The position numbers were made by a program, and so were the translations under genes. From Acephala macrosclerotiorum (Eukaryota; Ascomycota; Leotiomycetes; Helotiales; Mollisiaceae): a stretch of DNA of 64,000 nucleotides. The stretch lies in NCBI GenBank assembly GCA_014904845.1, contig MU119258.1, positions 1-64,000 of the forward strand. The letters are read 5' to 3'. Every line of letters starts with the position of its first letter. The first letter of the stretch is position 1. A model generated the notes under the pieces. It was not told the DNA's origin. It did no database searches and saw only the letters and a program-made list of their open reading frames with translations. Positions 46,410 to 58,218 of this stretch are shown piece after piece.

Positions 46410-48852
46410 TCAAATGATTGTAATGACAAATCGATGATCAGGATTTTCATCACTCGATATGACCTCAGCGCATTCGGTTTCGGCCGTCACCTTCCCATGT
46501 TCATCCAACACCTCCAGAAAGGGCTCATAAGCCTCATTCTGTCCTTCCTGACCGAACATGGTTTTGTCCTTGTAAAAGTTGAAGCATCCAATCCTGGTGA
46601 ATTCGCCTCTGATGGCACCTGTAGCCCGAAGCGCAACACCCTCGATCATCAGCTCATGAATGTACTCTTCGCCATCCGCCCCGCCCATCCCATTGCCAGT
46701 TCTACCACCGAGGATAGGTACAAGATAGATCTGTTTGTCGTTCTCCTCGTAGACATCGTCCAAGCAGTCTATCTGGATGTTAAAGTCGTGCTTCTCATCG
46801 CCTACATGGAATTTCATGATGATCCCCTTTCTGCCTCCTGATTATTGGATTTCTTCTAGTGGATGAGATGGCCAGATACCATGGCGGAGCAAGCAAGACG
46901 AATTACCCCACTAGTGACTTGCCCAAATGGATCATGGCCTATCCATCGAGATTATCGAGTCAGTGGCTTTCTTGTATTTATGAAAGACAAAGTACGTCGC
47001 AGGAGTGTTGGGACATGTGCATTTCAAGGTCCTAAGACGAGAAACGCTTCTTACAGAACTTGAGACTTACCATATGGTGTAGTGCCGGCATTAACAACAT
47101 GTGCATACTTGGTTTCGAGGATTCTCTCCTGCGTTCTATTCCAGATCACCCTTCCATCAACAGAGGCCCAAGACCAAGTCAGTGCTCGCCAGGGTAGTCG
47201 CTTCACGGTAGCTTGAGATCTCCCGCGGCGCCAGCAGAGCTGTTCCTCGATTTGGCCCCTCCACAACCCCGCAAGATACTGATCACCAGTTTCGTTATAT
47301 CCCAGCCTTGCGACTCCGGAAAGCGCTGGCAATTTGTCTTTCCCAAATGACAGATTGGCCGCAGAGTAAAGCATCACAATCTGAGGCCACAACCATTCGA
47401 ATTTCCCCTTTCGATTAACAAGCGGAGAGACTAGTTGCTTTGGGAATCCATCAGGCAAGTATTCAGATGCGATCATCGTTCTACATTCCCAGAACGCGCC
47501 TCGATCGGAGAAATGGATCGTTCGAGGCGGTAGTATTTTCTCTTGAAGTGCCCAAGCTCTAGTACCCGGATGAGTATCGAAAGTTGAAAGGTTGTAAATT
47601 TTCAGATTGCGAAAATCCTGCACTCTTTGTCGGCCACCATCTGTGATTCGAGCTCGAAGACCGCCGCTGAAGTAGGGTTGCTTGAGAAAACAACCTTCAG
47701 TGCTGTGATGAGCGGAAGACGCAGCTATGGTAATGGTTGAGCCGCCATAGACTGAGCTCATCAAAGCCGACTCCTTTTGCCAATCATCCTCACTGTTTTG
47801 GATGATACACAGGGTGTCAATCCAAATGTAGCCTAACTCCAATGCCCGTGCGATCTCAAAGGCTTCCTTGAAAGTTTTCGGGAGTTTCTCGATCGGTATC
47901 GCCTCCAGGAACAAGTCCAGATTCCCTGAAGTGAGCTTGATGACCTCATCAGATCCCCAGCTGTGCGATAGAGTAGCATATCGAGGCTTCTTGGACAGAT
48001 CTGATGTGAGGACCAGTTGCGGTGATTCGGAATTTATCGAGATAAGCCTCGTCGGTAGCGTGCCCTCGTCATTGCTTTTACACGGTTCATGGCTTTCTGA
48101 GCAAGTCGACAACCATTTGCTCGCGATATCGAGTACATCGAGGGGGTCATCATAGCAATCGGCTTCAAACTGTAATCCTATTGACTATCATGGATATAGC
48201 CTGACGAACCTGGGTCTGGGAGGAAAGCAGAATCGAATTTCAATTCTCCCGCGATACCAGAATTGCAGTGAGTGCAGACTTTTCCAGGAAAGTTAAGCCA
48301 CAAAATTTGAATAGGGTTCCCACCCCAATTTTGAATGGACAAAGATGACATGAAATTCTCATTGAGATGGTATAGATGAGATTCAAGCTTGCGAAATGTT
48401 TCAAGTATTTTGCCATCCTTGAGGCTTTGCAACAAGAATGCGCAGAATCTACATCCAGAACGGGTCGAACCTTCCAATTCGAAAGTGTTACATGGCCGCG
48501 CGACAGCATGCTCCCATCCGCCTAGTTCAGGCTTCGAATCGTGTTCTCTGCTCGATGAACCACCTATTGTTGGCCAATTATCAAACAAGTCCTTGCATGT
48601 GGCGCAAAATTGTTTGGTGGCGAGGGATATCGGTGCCGCTTCCTGTATTCGTTGCTCAATGAAATCAGCTTCAAGCTCGTCCGTGATCACGGCCTGGATG
48701 ACTTCGGACTCCTTGACGAGTCTGTTCCCATCCGCAAACATATATTCTTTAAACCAGTCTTTGAACTTCTTCCCCTCGGAGCCTAGATCCTTCTCGACAC
48801 GTTGACTTGTGTCACCTCCGAGTACACGATGGGAGGAGTCGCTACTCATCAT
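46410..48852 (-). pseudogene. HET-domain (heterokaryon incompatibility) gene, probably frameshifted once
   Basis: The N-terminal part begins at about ATG 48852 (MMSSDSSHRVLGG) and holds a Cys-rich region (FCATCKDLFDN, RSGCRFCAFLL). Its frame meets TAG at about 48178-48180, whereas the next part in a shifted frame, FEADCYDDPLDVLDIASKWL, runs smoothly into the HET domain: SKKPRYATLSHSWGSDEVI, IWIDTLCIIQNSEDDW, SSVYGGSTITIAASSA and FWECRTMIASEYLPDGFP. The final exon (46837-46410), after a 233-nt intron with donor after TTPYG, contributes GEEYIHELMIEGVALRA. A one-base change near 48181 would explain the break. It could be a strain-level null allele, a sequencing error, or an unusual intron. HET proteins drive fusion incompatibility. 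Confidence 0.75.
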
Positions 48853-49264
48853 TGGGACCTTTGAATGCTCCTTCAAGTGGTATCGGAGAAAGCACTTCCC
48901 CCTTTTTTTAAGGTCGATGAGAAGTTCATTCAATTCATGTGGTACTAAGGAACTTAGAACCCACGAAAGCAAAAAAAATTTAGGCGACAGTCTTCAAGTC
49001 ACGTGGTACACCTCAGCAAGGACGATCTGTTGGAACTATAAGGTTACGTAATAACAGGCATCATGGCCCCTCTACTCACTGCTTGCTTTTCGATGAATAG
49101 AGAGACATGCAAGAAAGGAACAGAAGAATTTGTTTCAACCGGACTAGAGTCTTAACATGGGGCTACTCCACCGAAAAGAAAGATGTATATGGGATAAGAG
49201 CAATTGCAATGATCAAACTTGGCAGCAAATCATATTCTCCTATTTCAATTTCGGAATCGATACC
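48853..49264. other. intergenic upstream of HET gene
   Basis: Contains the likely promoter of the minus-strand HET gene. No gene seen. Confidence 0.4.
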
Positions 49265-50071
49265 GAATCTGATATCTCCCAAGATCTTCCATCTCAAAGG
49301 CCTTTCGCAGATCCAATCCTTACTTCCAATTCCGCCCACCTTACGCTCAACTTTTCAAGGGCAACCCGCAAGTTCACTTTGATCTAGCAAGCACTGGTTC
49401 CGCCTCCCAAGGTAGTCGGCTTCTCGCTTATCGCGCCTCTACCCGGTTGTCTTATTGATTCGATGGTCGGGGTTGCCATATTAATGCTACATATCGTGCC
49501 AGAAAGGGGGAAAATCGACGTGAGAAAAGGTCGACTGGGGAAAGCGATCAGCTGGCGAAGGAACTGGCGAAGCAAGCTGTAGATGCGCTCGGAGTCGATT
49601 GAAGTGCGAATCGCAATTTTGCAGCGACAGGGCTTTCGGTATCTTGCGATTTTATCTGTAGCAATATGTTCCTGAACTTGTAATCGTCAAAAAGTTGGAG
49701 TTTCGAGAGTGAAGGTTGTGGAGATGTGGCTCGGCCGCTCGGGTCCTGAAGTCGAGGCTATTCAGCAGATATACGCTTGGTAACAGATTGACGGGCAGAG
49801 ATCTCCCGGCGGCAGACTCGGAATTCTATGCAGGCCACCTGATTGCGTGCTTTGAATTGGGTACTTCGAGAAAGTGGAGTCGATGGAGCTCGATTAGTCT
49901 TCTGCTATGGATGTTGTGTTTTGCGTGCTGTGTCCGCCCTCCTTATTCCTCCGACCACATTTCTGTCGCTCTAGATATCGTCGTGTTGATGGCGGACCGT
50001 AGTAGGCAATCTATTCTTGAATCAGCTGAAGAGAAGTCGCAGACAGACGTGTCTCTTCACGGTGCTGTTTG
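49265..50071 (+). repeat. dispersed repeat copy B, better preserved
   Basis: The parts 49265-49312 and 49765-50071 match copy A at 26405-26760. The intervening 450 bp occurs only here. A frame at 49157-49387 (FNFGIDTESDISQDLPSQRPF) and one at about 49860-50071 (SISLLLWMLCFACCVRPPYS) suggest former coding sequence of an unrecognised protein. Confidence 0.75.
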
Positions 50072-51114
50072 AGCATTTACAGCGCGATTTGGGGTTCGGT
50101 CGGTTTTTGAAGGCAAGAGCGATGAACACCACAATACCACAATCAAGAATCAATCATCACAGGGAAAAGTCTTTGATTTGCGCTTCTCTGAAACCCATGC
50201 CCGTGGGCCCGTCCTGTACATTGCGAAACCCTGAGGACGGCGCGACAGTCCGTTTGCAGCTCCCACTCATCTACACCAATTGATGTGTTGCGTAGGCAGT
50301 TCTGTATCCAACCAATTTCCATGTGGGGGGGAGATAATATTGACACATGGACATGTACTGGGCATTATGAAGCACCACCAAGTCCCGTCGAGCGGCGATT
50401 GATGACACACTCTCTCATCCCAGCAATTTCCATCCCATGGTAAGCCCAACCTAGTCTCAGCGCACAGAGCTATGCTCGACGAGTCCCACGCATATCATGA
50501 AAATCATCCTGGAACACTCGTGCAGCGTCTCTAGACCTAAATCTAAAAGATGATCTAGATGTGGAAAGGAGAATCAACATGCAATTCAGGAAAGAGTACA
50601 AAACGCAGAGGCGAGACGATTGAAGGCAGAAACTGAGCTACAATGAGCTGAGGGAAGGAGGAGCGAGAATCCAAGAAGACAGGCCCCCCACGCGTTTGAG
50701 TCCTTGATCTGCAAATCCCGACCCTGCGTGGAGCAGCACATACAATACGGTCAATAATCTTGATAGAGATACCAAACGCTGAACGGTACCCTCTCGCACT
50801 TCGAACCAGAAGACTCAGTGATGCCTGGACATCGTGAAGACAAGGACAAAACGAGACTGGAGGCTTTCGTCGAATATAATGGGATAAGAGGAAAGCGCTC
50901 AGAATCAACTTGGAAGGTGAGAAAAAGGGAATAAGTTCTGCGGCTTGCAATTTGTGTAGCTCGGACGCATACGAAGACATGAACAGATTGGAAACTGGAC
51001 TGTCTTCATGCTATTGAGCAAAGTATCACACACAAGCAAAACGAAGTTCTTCCCATGCAAAGCGTTATTCATGTCCTTTTCAATTCCAATACTCCATATC
51101 CTGACTCATAGATC
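50072..51114. other. intergenic, no supported gene
   Basis: Short frames on both strands (50017-50449 and 50555-51005) show no domain or splice pattern. The 3' region of the SSADH gene lies at the end. Confidence 0.5.
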
Positions 51115-52854
51115 TTACTTCTGCAACGGCTGTCCCATTCCACCATATGTAATCATCTTCGTAACTTGGTATTCCGCAATCCCATACTTGCTTCCCTCTC
51201 TCCCAAACCCACTCTCTTTGACTCCACCAAATGGCGCAGCAGGATCACTGATCAGACCTGTATTCACACCCACCATGCCGACCTCCAACGCCTCTGCCAC
51301 TCTTTGCACCCTGTGAATATCCTTTGAGAAGAAATACCCCGCCAAACCCACCTCTGCCGAGTTCGCAACCTTCACAACCTCCTCCTCAGTCTCAAACTTG
51401 AAAAGGCCAGCCACCGGACCGAACGTCTCCTCCGTAGCAAGCGCCATATCCGTAGTCATCCCCGTAATAATCGTCGGTTGAAAGAAGTTCGGCCCCAGCT
51501 CCGGCATCTTCTGCCCACCCTGAATAACCTTCCCTCCCTTCTTCTCAGCATCCCTTACATGAGCGTCAACCTTCGTGATCGCTCTATCGTGAATCAAAGG
51601 CCCATGTGTAACACCCTCCGTATATCCTCCTCCAACCTTGAATTCCTTCACCTTGGCAGCAAATCTCTGTGCGAATTCGTCATAGATTTTGGATTGGACG
51701 AAGATTCGATTCGCGCAGACGCAGGTCTGGCCCGAGGAGCGGAATTTGCTCGCAATTGCACCGGCGACTGCGACGTCGAGATCTGCGTCGTCGAAGACTA
51801 TGAATGGAGCGTTGCCTCCGAGTTCGAAAGATAGCTTCTTGAGTGTGGAGGAGGATTGCTTCATCAGGAGTTTACCGACTCCTGTGGAGCCAGTGAAGGA
51901 GACTTTCTTGATGATTGGGGATTCTGTGATGACCTCTCCCACTTCGGCGGTGTTCTTCAACGCGCTGACAATGTTTACCACGCCTTTGGGGATTCCTGCT
52001 CGATGTGCGAGTTCGGCGAGAGCGAGAGCTGTGAAGGGTGTTTCGCCGGGGGATTTGGCGACTACTGTGCATCCTGCTGCGAGTGCTGGACCGATTTTTC
52101 GTGTGATCATTGCTGCAGGGAAGTTCCATCTGCAAGAATTAGCTACATCCTCTGCTCCGCATGCCTCCACTCACGGTGTAATCAATCCGCAGACGCCCAC
52201 TGGCTCCTTGATCGTTACAACTCTGTTTCCTGCAACTGATGCTGGTATCGTATCACCGTATACTCTTGGTGCTTCCTCGCTGAACCATTCGAAAAAACTG
52301 GCGGCGTATGCAGCTTCACCCTTTGCATCTGCCAATGGCTTTCCATTCTCCCAAGTAATCAACTTAGCAATATCCTCAGCATTCTCGACCTGTATCCTGT
52401 CAACACCACTCTCGGAGACCTCCAAGTGTACCATACCATCAAATCGTACCACTTCCTCAGAAGCTTCGAACGTTCGCGGCCAGTCTTGGTCCTGAAGGAA
52501 GGGAAAGCTGCTGCCGCAGCTTCGATAGCTTTCTGTGTGTCCGCGGCGTCGAATTCGGGAGCAGTTCCGATCAACTTGCCTGATGATGGGTCTGCAATTC
52601 TCAGCAAAGCTCGAGTCGCACAAGGATCAGACCATACCATGTACTTCAAAGGTCTTGCCCGACTTTGCCTTTACCCATTCCCCATTAACGTATGCAACAT
52701 CCGTCTTCAGCAGAGACGGATCATTGAGTTTGGGGACACTGTGCGACATGCTGGAAGCTGGACGGATATATATTGAAGGTAGAGAGAAGCGTTGGAATCG
52801 TGATCGTGCAAATGTTCGTGAAGCAGAAGCTGTTGTTCTAGAGAGGTGGTTCAT
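51115..52854 (-). CDS. UGA2: succinate-semialdehyde dehydrogenase, 533 aa
   Basis: Exons 52854-52638, 52591-52437, 52389-52175 and 52129-51115 (introns of 46, 47 and 45 nt) sum to 534 codons with stop. The N-terminal 45 residues are basic and hydroxylated ([18 protein letters not shown]), so a mitochondrial targeting peptide is likely. ALDH features: [29 protein letters not shown] (nucleotide binding), [14 protein letters not shown] (catalytic Glu) and GQTCVCANR (catalytic Cys, about residue 330), and the end [13 protein letters not shown]. It converts succinic semialdehyde to succinate, the last step of the GABA shunt. The family assignment rests on the overall match to SSADH rather than other ALDH groups. 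Confidence 0.93.
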
Positions 52855-54667
52855 GGTGGAAGGAAATGTTCAGTCCGAGGCTGAACTCCTCCTTATTTGT
52901 TCGAAATGTTACCTTGGTAATGACATCTGAATAATGGACTGTAGAAAGGTTCAATTGGTTCGGGAATAGGAGAAAGAAGTGGTGGGAAATTTGCAAATTC
53001 TCCCAAGAGTGGTGGGGAAGCTCCCCGGATCAGGACGTCATGATGAGCGCCTTGAATTCAAGGCAGCAGTGCATCAAAAGCTAGGTTTTAGTGGGAATAG
53101 CTTCATTTCCCCCATGCAGGCCGAAGTTTTCGAGGGCCACAAACACTCAAAGAGGCAGGTACATCCAGAAATGCCCCTTCCTTTTCATCCAACTGCTGAA
53201 GCGAGCGAATCGATCGACGCGACTGATGCTCATGTGCATTAGAGTTCATGATTAATTTCATGATCATGCTCTGTTCTATCTCGATAGCAAGTGTTTCACG
53301 AAGCCGTGAACATTTCGAATCAACCCGTTTTGATCCGTATCTCTTGTTGGCCTTCATATCATTGATTCATCAATTTGAATGAACGTTGGAATTGTGAGAA
53401 ATAGTATGTTGTAGTGTCTCGACACCAATCTCTACAACTGAGCTCTCTCTTCATCTGCTGGATCGACATCCAAGCCCCCCCCCCGACCCCTCAGGTCCCT
53501 CAGATGGATTTATCTGCACGATTTTGCTGCCTTCACATTGTATATATATTTTATTGAATCCTGAACATGTTCCGTCTTGAAGTGCTGAGATCATACCTCT
53601 TTTCTTGTTTTAATGCTAATCAGGGCAACTCTACGAAGGAAGATTCTGGCATAAAGTGATGAGACTATAAGGCATTTTGCACAAAATTAGTGCTCTCAGA
53701 GTAACATTATCATTATAAAAGCGCTGTAAGCAATATATTTAGCGATTATATACCCTGTAATTGCAAGGTATTAACACCATCAGCGCTACTTAAGCTTAGA
53801 CTGCTATTTTAAGGCATAGTGCCTAGAAAGCTACTGTTCTAGGGCGTTGATAAGCTCAAACACCCTAGAACAAGAAGCACCACATCCCCGGGATCTACCA
53901 AAACCTTGCAAGTAAGCTTTCAAGGCATACAGCCTAGAAATATAGCACTTTTCAAGGCCTTTCAAGGCTTTTCGGCGTAAGTCTATCGCCAAAATCGTGT
54001 CACTTAGTGGATGGAGGGTCCCATGCCCTGTAGTCTCATTACTTTATGCCGGAATTTTCGTACATGGATTCTACGTATTGTTTGCCGTCATTTTAATATC
54101 TCACTCCAATTATCAAGTCATCAACCCCACCTAGCCATTCTTCTCTGGTTCATGTCTCTGTCAGAAAAGTACGTAATCGTCGACATGGCGTTGGACTTTC
54201 ATCTGTTCCACTCCTTGGCACGTGTATCTCCTATCTTGGCAGAAATGCAAGCGACCTCCTTTCAATCAAATTCAAATCTTTCAATTTCTTCACAACACTT
54301 ATTCCTTCGTATGATTCGCCATGTCTTTTTCTAGTCTTCGCTATTTGTCTCTATCACATGATATGCAAGATTCGGTCATTCTTGTTCCCCGTTGTTCCCC
54401 GTCCAATAGCCGCCGGGAGATGAACTGTACCCCAGTATCCCCCGCCATTTCACGATGGAAGATTACACCCCGAACCACACATTTACCCTTCTCGGGAACA
54501 AATATTACGTGAGGGAGCCAGATTTTTTCCGTACATGCGCAAGTGTCGGCCTTATTATTTTGGATGATCTGCAAGGTACATGTTCCTCCTCAGATATATT
54601 ACCCGGCAGTCCTCGTGCAGAGCCTCGATATTTTTTTGAGCGCTTTTGGAAACAACACTGACTGACC
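52855..54667. other. intergenic interval with a hairpin
   Basis: 1.8 kb between SSADH (minus) and GH79 (plus), which share this divergent region. Frames at 52979-54661 have no domain. A poly-C run lies at about 53477-53484. Confidence 0.5.
53836..53871. repeat. 14-bp imperfect inverted repeat
   Basis: GTTCTAGGGCGTTG (53836-53849) pairs with the sequence at 53858-53871 with 12 of 14 matches across an 8-nt loop. It is surrounded by repeated short motifs such as AAGGCAT...GCCTAGAAA (about 53810-53945). Possibly a small non-autonomous repeat. Confidence 0.5.
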
Positions 54668-56368
54668 ATGGCTAGAAGAATGTTTGATCTCCTGGCTTTT
54701 GCTAGTTGGTCCAGGTCGTTTGCGTATGCATTGAGTTCAGACGCCATTGCTGTCAGCGGTACTCCACCAGCGAATGCGAGCGCTCCAATCCCGGAGGCGT
54801 TCGTGAGCTACTCGATTGAGTTCGCATTCTTCCCCGATTTTGCAGGTAGGAACCCCTCACTATCACGTGGAGTTTCACTGACCTCTCAGGCAACTCTTCG
54901 TCACCAAACACATTCTCTAACAACCTTCTCAACAACCTGGGAGACCTCACTGGAACGAAACCATATATCCGAGTTGGTGGCAATACCCAAGACTACGCTC
55001 TCTACAACGCCAGCTTAGAAACCGCAACATACGGCATTATAAACCCCAAACGATCAGTAGACTACCCCACAACACTATACATCGGTCCTTCATATTTCGA
55101 CTCCTACAACACATGGCCAAACACGAAGTATACCCACGGCTTCAATCTGGGGCTCGGGGGCAATAGTTCCAACCCCGAAGGATGGGAAACACTTCTCGAT
55201 ACTGTCCCTCTAGCATGCAAAGCTCTTGGAAAAGATAAGCTCCTTTGGTGGGAATACGGAAACGAGCCAGATCTCTTTTCGACATCTTCTCAAGGCGCAG
55301 TTCGGCCTCCAGGATGGCATGAGTCTGACTACGTCGCTCAGTGGCTCAACGGAACACGTGCAATCAAGTCCCAGCTCGCTAAAGCATGCCCTGAACTTCT
55401 CGGGAACGATACATACGGATACCTCGCTCCATCATTCGCTGGAACAAACAATCATCTCAAATACTGGACTACATGGCAAGATGGTCTCAACGCAGATCAC
55501 GACATCAAGCTCATTTCCTCCCACAAGTATATCCTCCTTCCCCTTATTCGAACTCGGCTAATGAAACAGCTACATCGGCGGCGCAACACAACCCGGCGTT
55601 ACTCTCCAGGGAACACTCATGAACCACACCTCTACGGTCCACTCCATCTCCCCCCTAGTAAACGAATCCAACTACCTCTCCTCCTACGGAATCCCCTTCA
55701 TCCTCGGAGAAACCAACTCCTTGTACAACGAAGGCGCACCTGGCCTCTCCAACAGTTTCGGTGCCGCGCTCTGGGGCATAGATTTCAACCTCTGGTGCGC
55801 CTCCGTCGGAATCAGAAGAGTACACATGCACATGGGAACCGACTACCGCTACGCCTCTTGGCAACCCATCCAAACCAACAAAACGACCATCGGTACAAAG
55901 CCTCCTTATTATGGAAACATAGTCGTTGCAGCTATGATGGGGAACCTCATTGAAAACTCCGTCCAAATTGCAAATCTTCCTTTGGAGAATGAACGAGAAG
56001 CTGCTTATGCTGCTTATGAAGATGGCAGCTTGGTGAGGATTGCGGTGGTTAATATGAGGCAGTATAATTATACTGTGAATGGGACGAGTTCGGTGGTGAA
56101 TCTAGTGCCGAGACCAGAGCAGGAGTATACTTTCCAGGTTCCGGATTATTGCTCGAGGGAGGTGCATGTGCAGAGGTTGTATGCGAATGGGAGTGATGCA
56201 ATTAGTGGGATTAGTTGGGATGGGACGAGTTATAATTGGGAGTTGGATGAGGGGAAGCCTGTGAAATTACATAATGTGACCACCGGGGAGACCGCAAAAG
56301 CACTTGGAGGATATGTCAAGGTTCAGGTGCCTGATTCGACGGCCGTGATCCTCAATTTTGAGAAGTGA
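54668..56368 (+). CDS. GH79 family glycoside hydrolase (beta-glucuronidase type), 537 aa
   Basis: Exons 54668-54845, 54890-55526 and 55570-56368 (introns 44 and 43 nt) sum to 538 codons with stop. A signal-peptide-like N-terminus (MARRMFDLLAFAS) is followed by a TIM-barrel: IRVGGNTQDYALYN, then acid/base Glu in WWEYGNEPD (about residue 180) and nucleophile Glu in FILGETNSLY (about 317). A C-terminal beta domain ends IAVVNMRQYNY and VPDSTAVILNFEK. Many N-glycosylation sites indicate secretion. Fungal GH79 enzymes remove glucuronic acid or 4-O-methyl-glucuronic acid from arabinogalactan proteins or similar polymers. The exact substrate is not predictable. It converges with the reductase gene at 56525. 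Confidence 0.9.
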
Positions 56369-56524
56369 AGATGAGGTGGGAAAACCAGAACAAGATAGAA
56401 TGTCATAATGCCACATTGCTATCGAGGGCTTCACTCATCTTCTGGGTTTTAAAGTGACTTGGACAATCTAATCTCTGAGACTATCACCTTTCGCCTTCTC
56501 GTACTAGCACTCGTATCGCCCTAC

Positions 56525-57725
56525 TCACAAGCTCACCACAACCTTCTTAGCACTCACTCCCTTCCTCTGCACCGCAAACGCCTCCTCTAACTTCTCCAGT
56601 CCTTTTCCAACAACCAAAGCCTCGGGAGCACAGATGTACTTTCCCTCAGCAAGTGCTTTGGGCAAGAACTCGCCATAGATCATCTTCCCCACTTCATTAC
56701 TCTCGAAGTCCTCGCCTGTCACGAAGGCAGCTTTCACTCCCTCAATTTCCAGTTAGCAAACGTATTATCGGTGCTTCAAAAAGTTAGGAGGGAGGTGGGA
56801 CATTCGTGTATCCGAGACTCAAAGGGAAGACTCGAAACACAAGGAGAGAACAATGAAAAAGACAGTTGATGACCAAGAACGTCAGACATACCTCAGGGGC
56901 CAACTCAGCCGGCCCATGCATAGCCATAGCAACGTACTTCACCCCCTCACTCCTCTTCACAATCTCCAAACAATTTTCCCCCGCTCCAAACCCATTCCTC
57001 TCCGTCGTCGGACTCCCAATCGCAAACGCGCCCACAATCGTCTTTCCTTTGAGAAAGGAGATTATATCCTCGACAGCGGTGGGCGAGTTGTGATCAAAAA
57101 ACTCTTTCGCCCCCAACTTCTTGACCAGCTCGAAATTCTTAGGTGACGAAGTAGTGACCACGGAATAGCCTGCTGCAACGGCGAGTTGGATGGCGTTACA
57201 TCCTACGCTTGTGCTGCCTCCCCAGATCAGGAGCCATTTTCCATTCTCCGGTTTCGTTTCAAGAGATGGAAAGTCGAGGGCCAAAAAGTCTTCCTGGAAG
57301 AGTCCACAAGAAGCAGTTGACAACCCAAGCGGGAGAACAGCTGCGTTTTCATATGACAACCCATCCGGAATCTTGCAAATCACACTTTCCTCCAACACCA
57401 CATATTCCTGAAACGCTCCCTCGGGGGAATTATTATGTTGGAATACAAGGCATTGTCCTACAATCCTGTCCCCAATCTGGAACTTCTTAACATCTGCACC
57501 AATCTCAACAACTTCACCAGAGACGTCGGAGCCGATGATGGTGGGGAGTTTGAGCCAGGGAAAGATGATATGGCCCATTGCTTGAGTTCCCCAGTCTACG
57601 GGGTTGATTGCTACGGCGTGGGCGCGGATGACGATTTGGGAGGGGGAGGGGGAGGTGTATGGGGCAACTTTGACTTCGAGGGGTTGACCGTTTGTGATAA
57701 GGTAGGCTGCTTTGTTGGTAGGCAT
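56525..57725 (-). CDS. zinc-type (MDR) alcohol dehydrogenase/trans-enoyl reductase-like protein, 349 aa
   Basis: Exon 1 is 57725-56892 and exon 2 is 56740-56525; intron 151 nt. The protein has the MDR layout: VKVAPYTSPSPSQIVIRAHA, AINPVDWGTQAMG, GSDVSGEVVEIG, EYVVLEESVICKIPDGLS and the NAD(P) motif IWGGSTSVGCNAIQLAVAAG. Catalytic zinc ligands are not conserved, as in enoyl reductase-like members (ToxD type) that often act beside polyketide synthases; here no such gene is nearby. It is probably an NADPH-dependent reductase of unknown substrate. The end GKGLEKLEEAFAVQRKG fits the family. Confidence 0.88.
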
Positions 57726-58218
57726 TTTGATGAAAAAGCGATGAGATAGTGAATATATTGCGGAATTGTGAGAGGTAATGGAGATGAGAGTGTCGAGATG
57801 GGACTATAGTGCTGCTTGAGGATTGGTGACGAGCTGAGATATATGACGGACGGTCTGAAGTTGGGACTAAGGAAAGAGCGGACTTAGACTGGATTAAACC
57901 CGCCTTTTGTTCCTAAGTTCCGTCGTAGAGTCAAATTTAATCGGCTTTCTCGTGTCAATGGCACAGCTTCAGTGGTGTGTCGTGCTTCGCAGGCATATGA
58001 CAATGCGATGCAGGGTTAGCGCGAAGTTGAAAATACGAAAGCGGGTTAGAGCGAATAAACGCTCACCTGATCGCAACACCATGCCCGAAAACGACGAGAG
58101 GAATTTAGCTTGAATTCTACTAAAGATGAGAATATATAGACCGCGGTCGATTGCTGACACATGTGACTGGACTTCGGATATTGACTAGCGATTTATTCTT
58201 TCGTCTGACGACATACAT
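57726..58218. other. intergenic interval
   Basis: Between the start of the reductase gene (minus) and the 3' end of the MFS gene (minus). No gene seen. Confidence 0.5.

Noticed and set aside
50555..50980. 141-codon minus frame
   Set aside because: No domain and no splice signals; composition like intergenic DNA.
51689..52495. 268-codon plus frame in the SSADH gene
   Set aside because: Antisense shadow of a strongly conserved ALDH.
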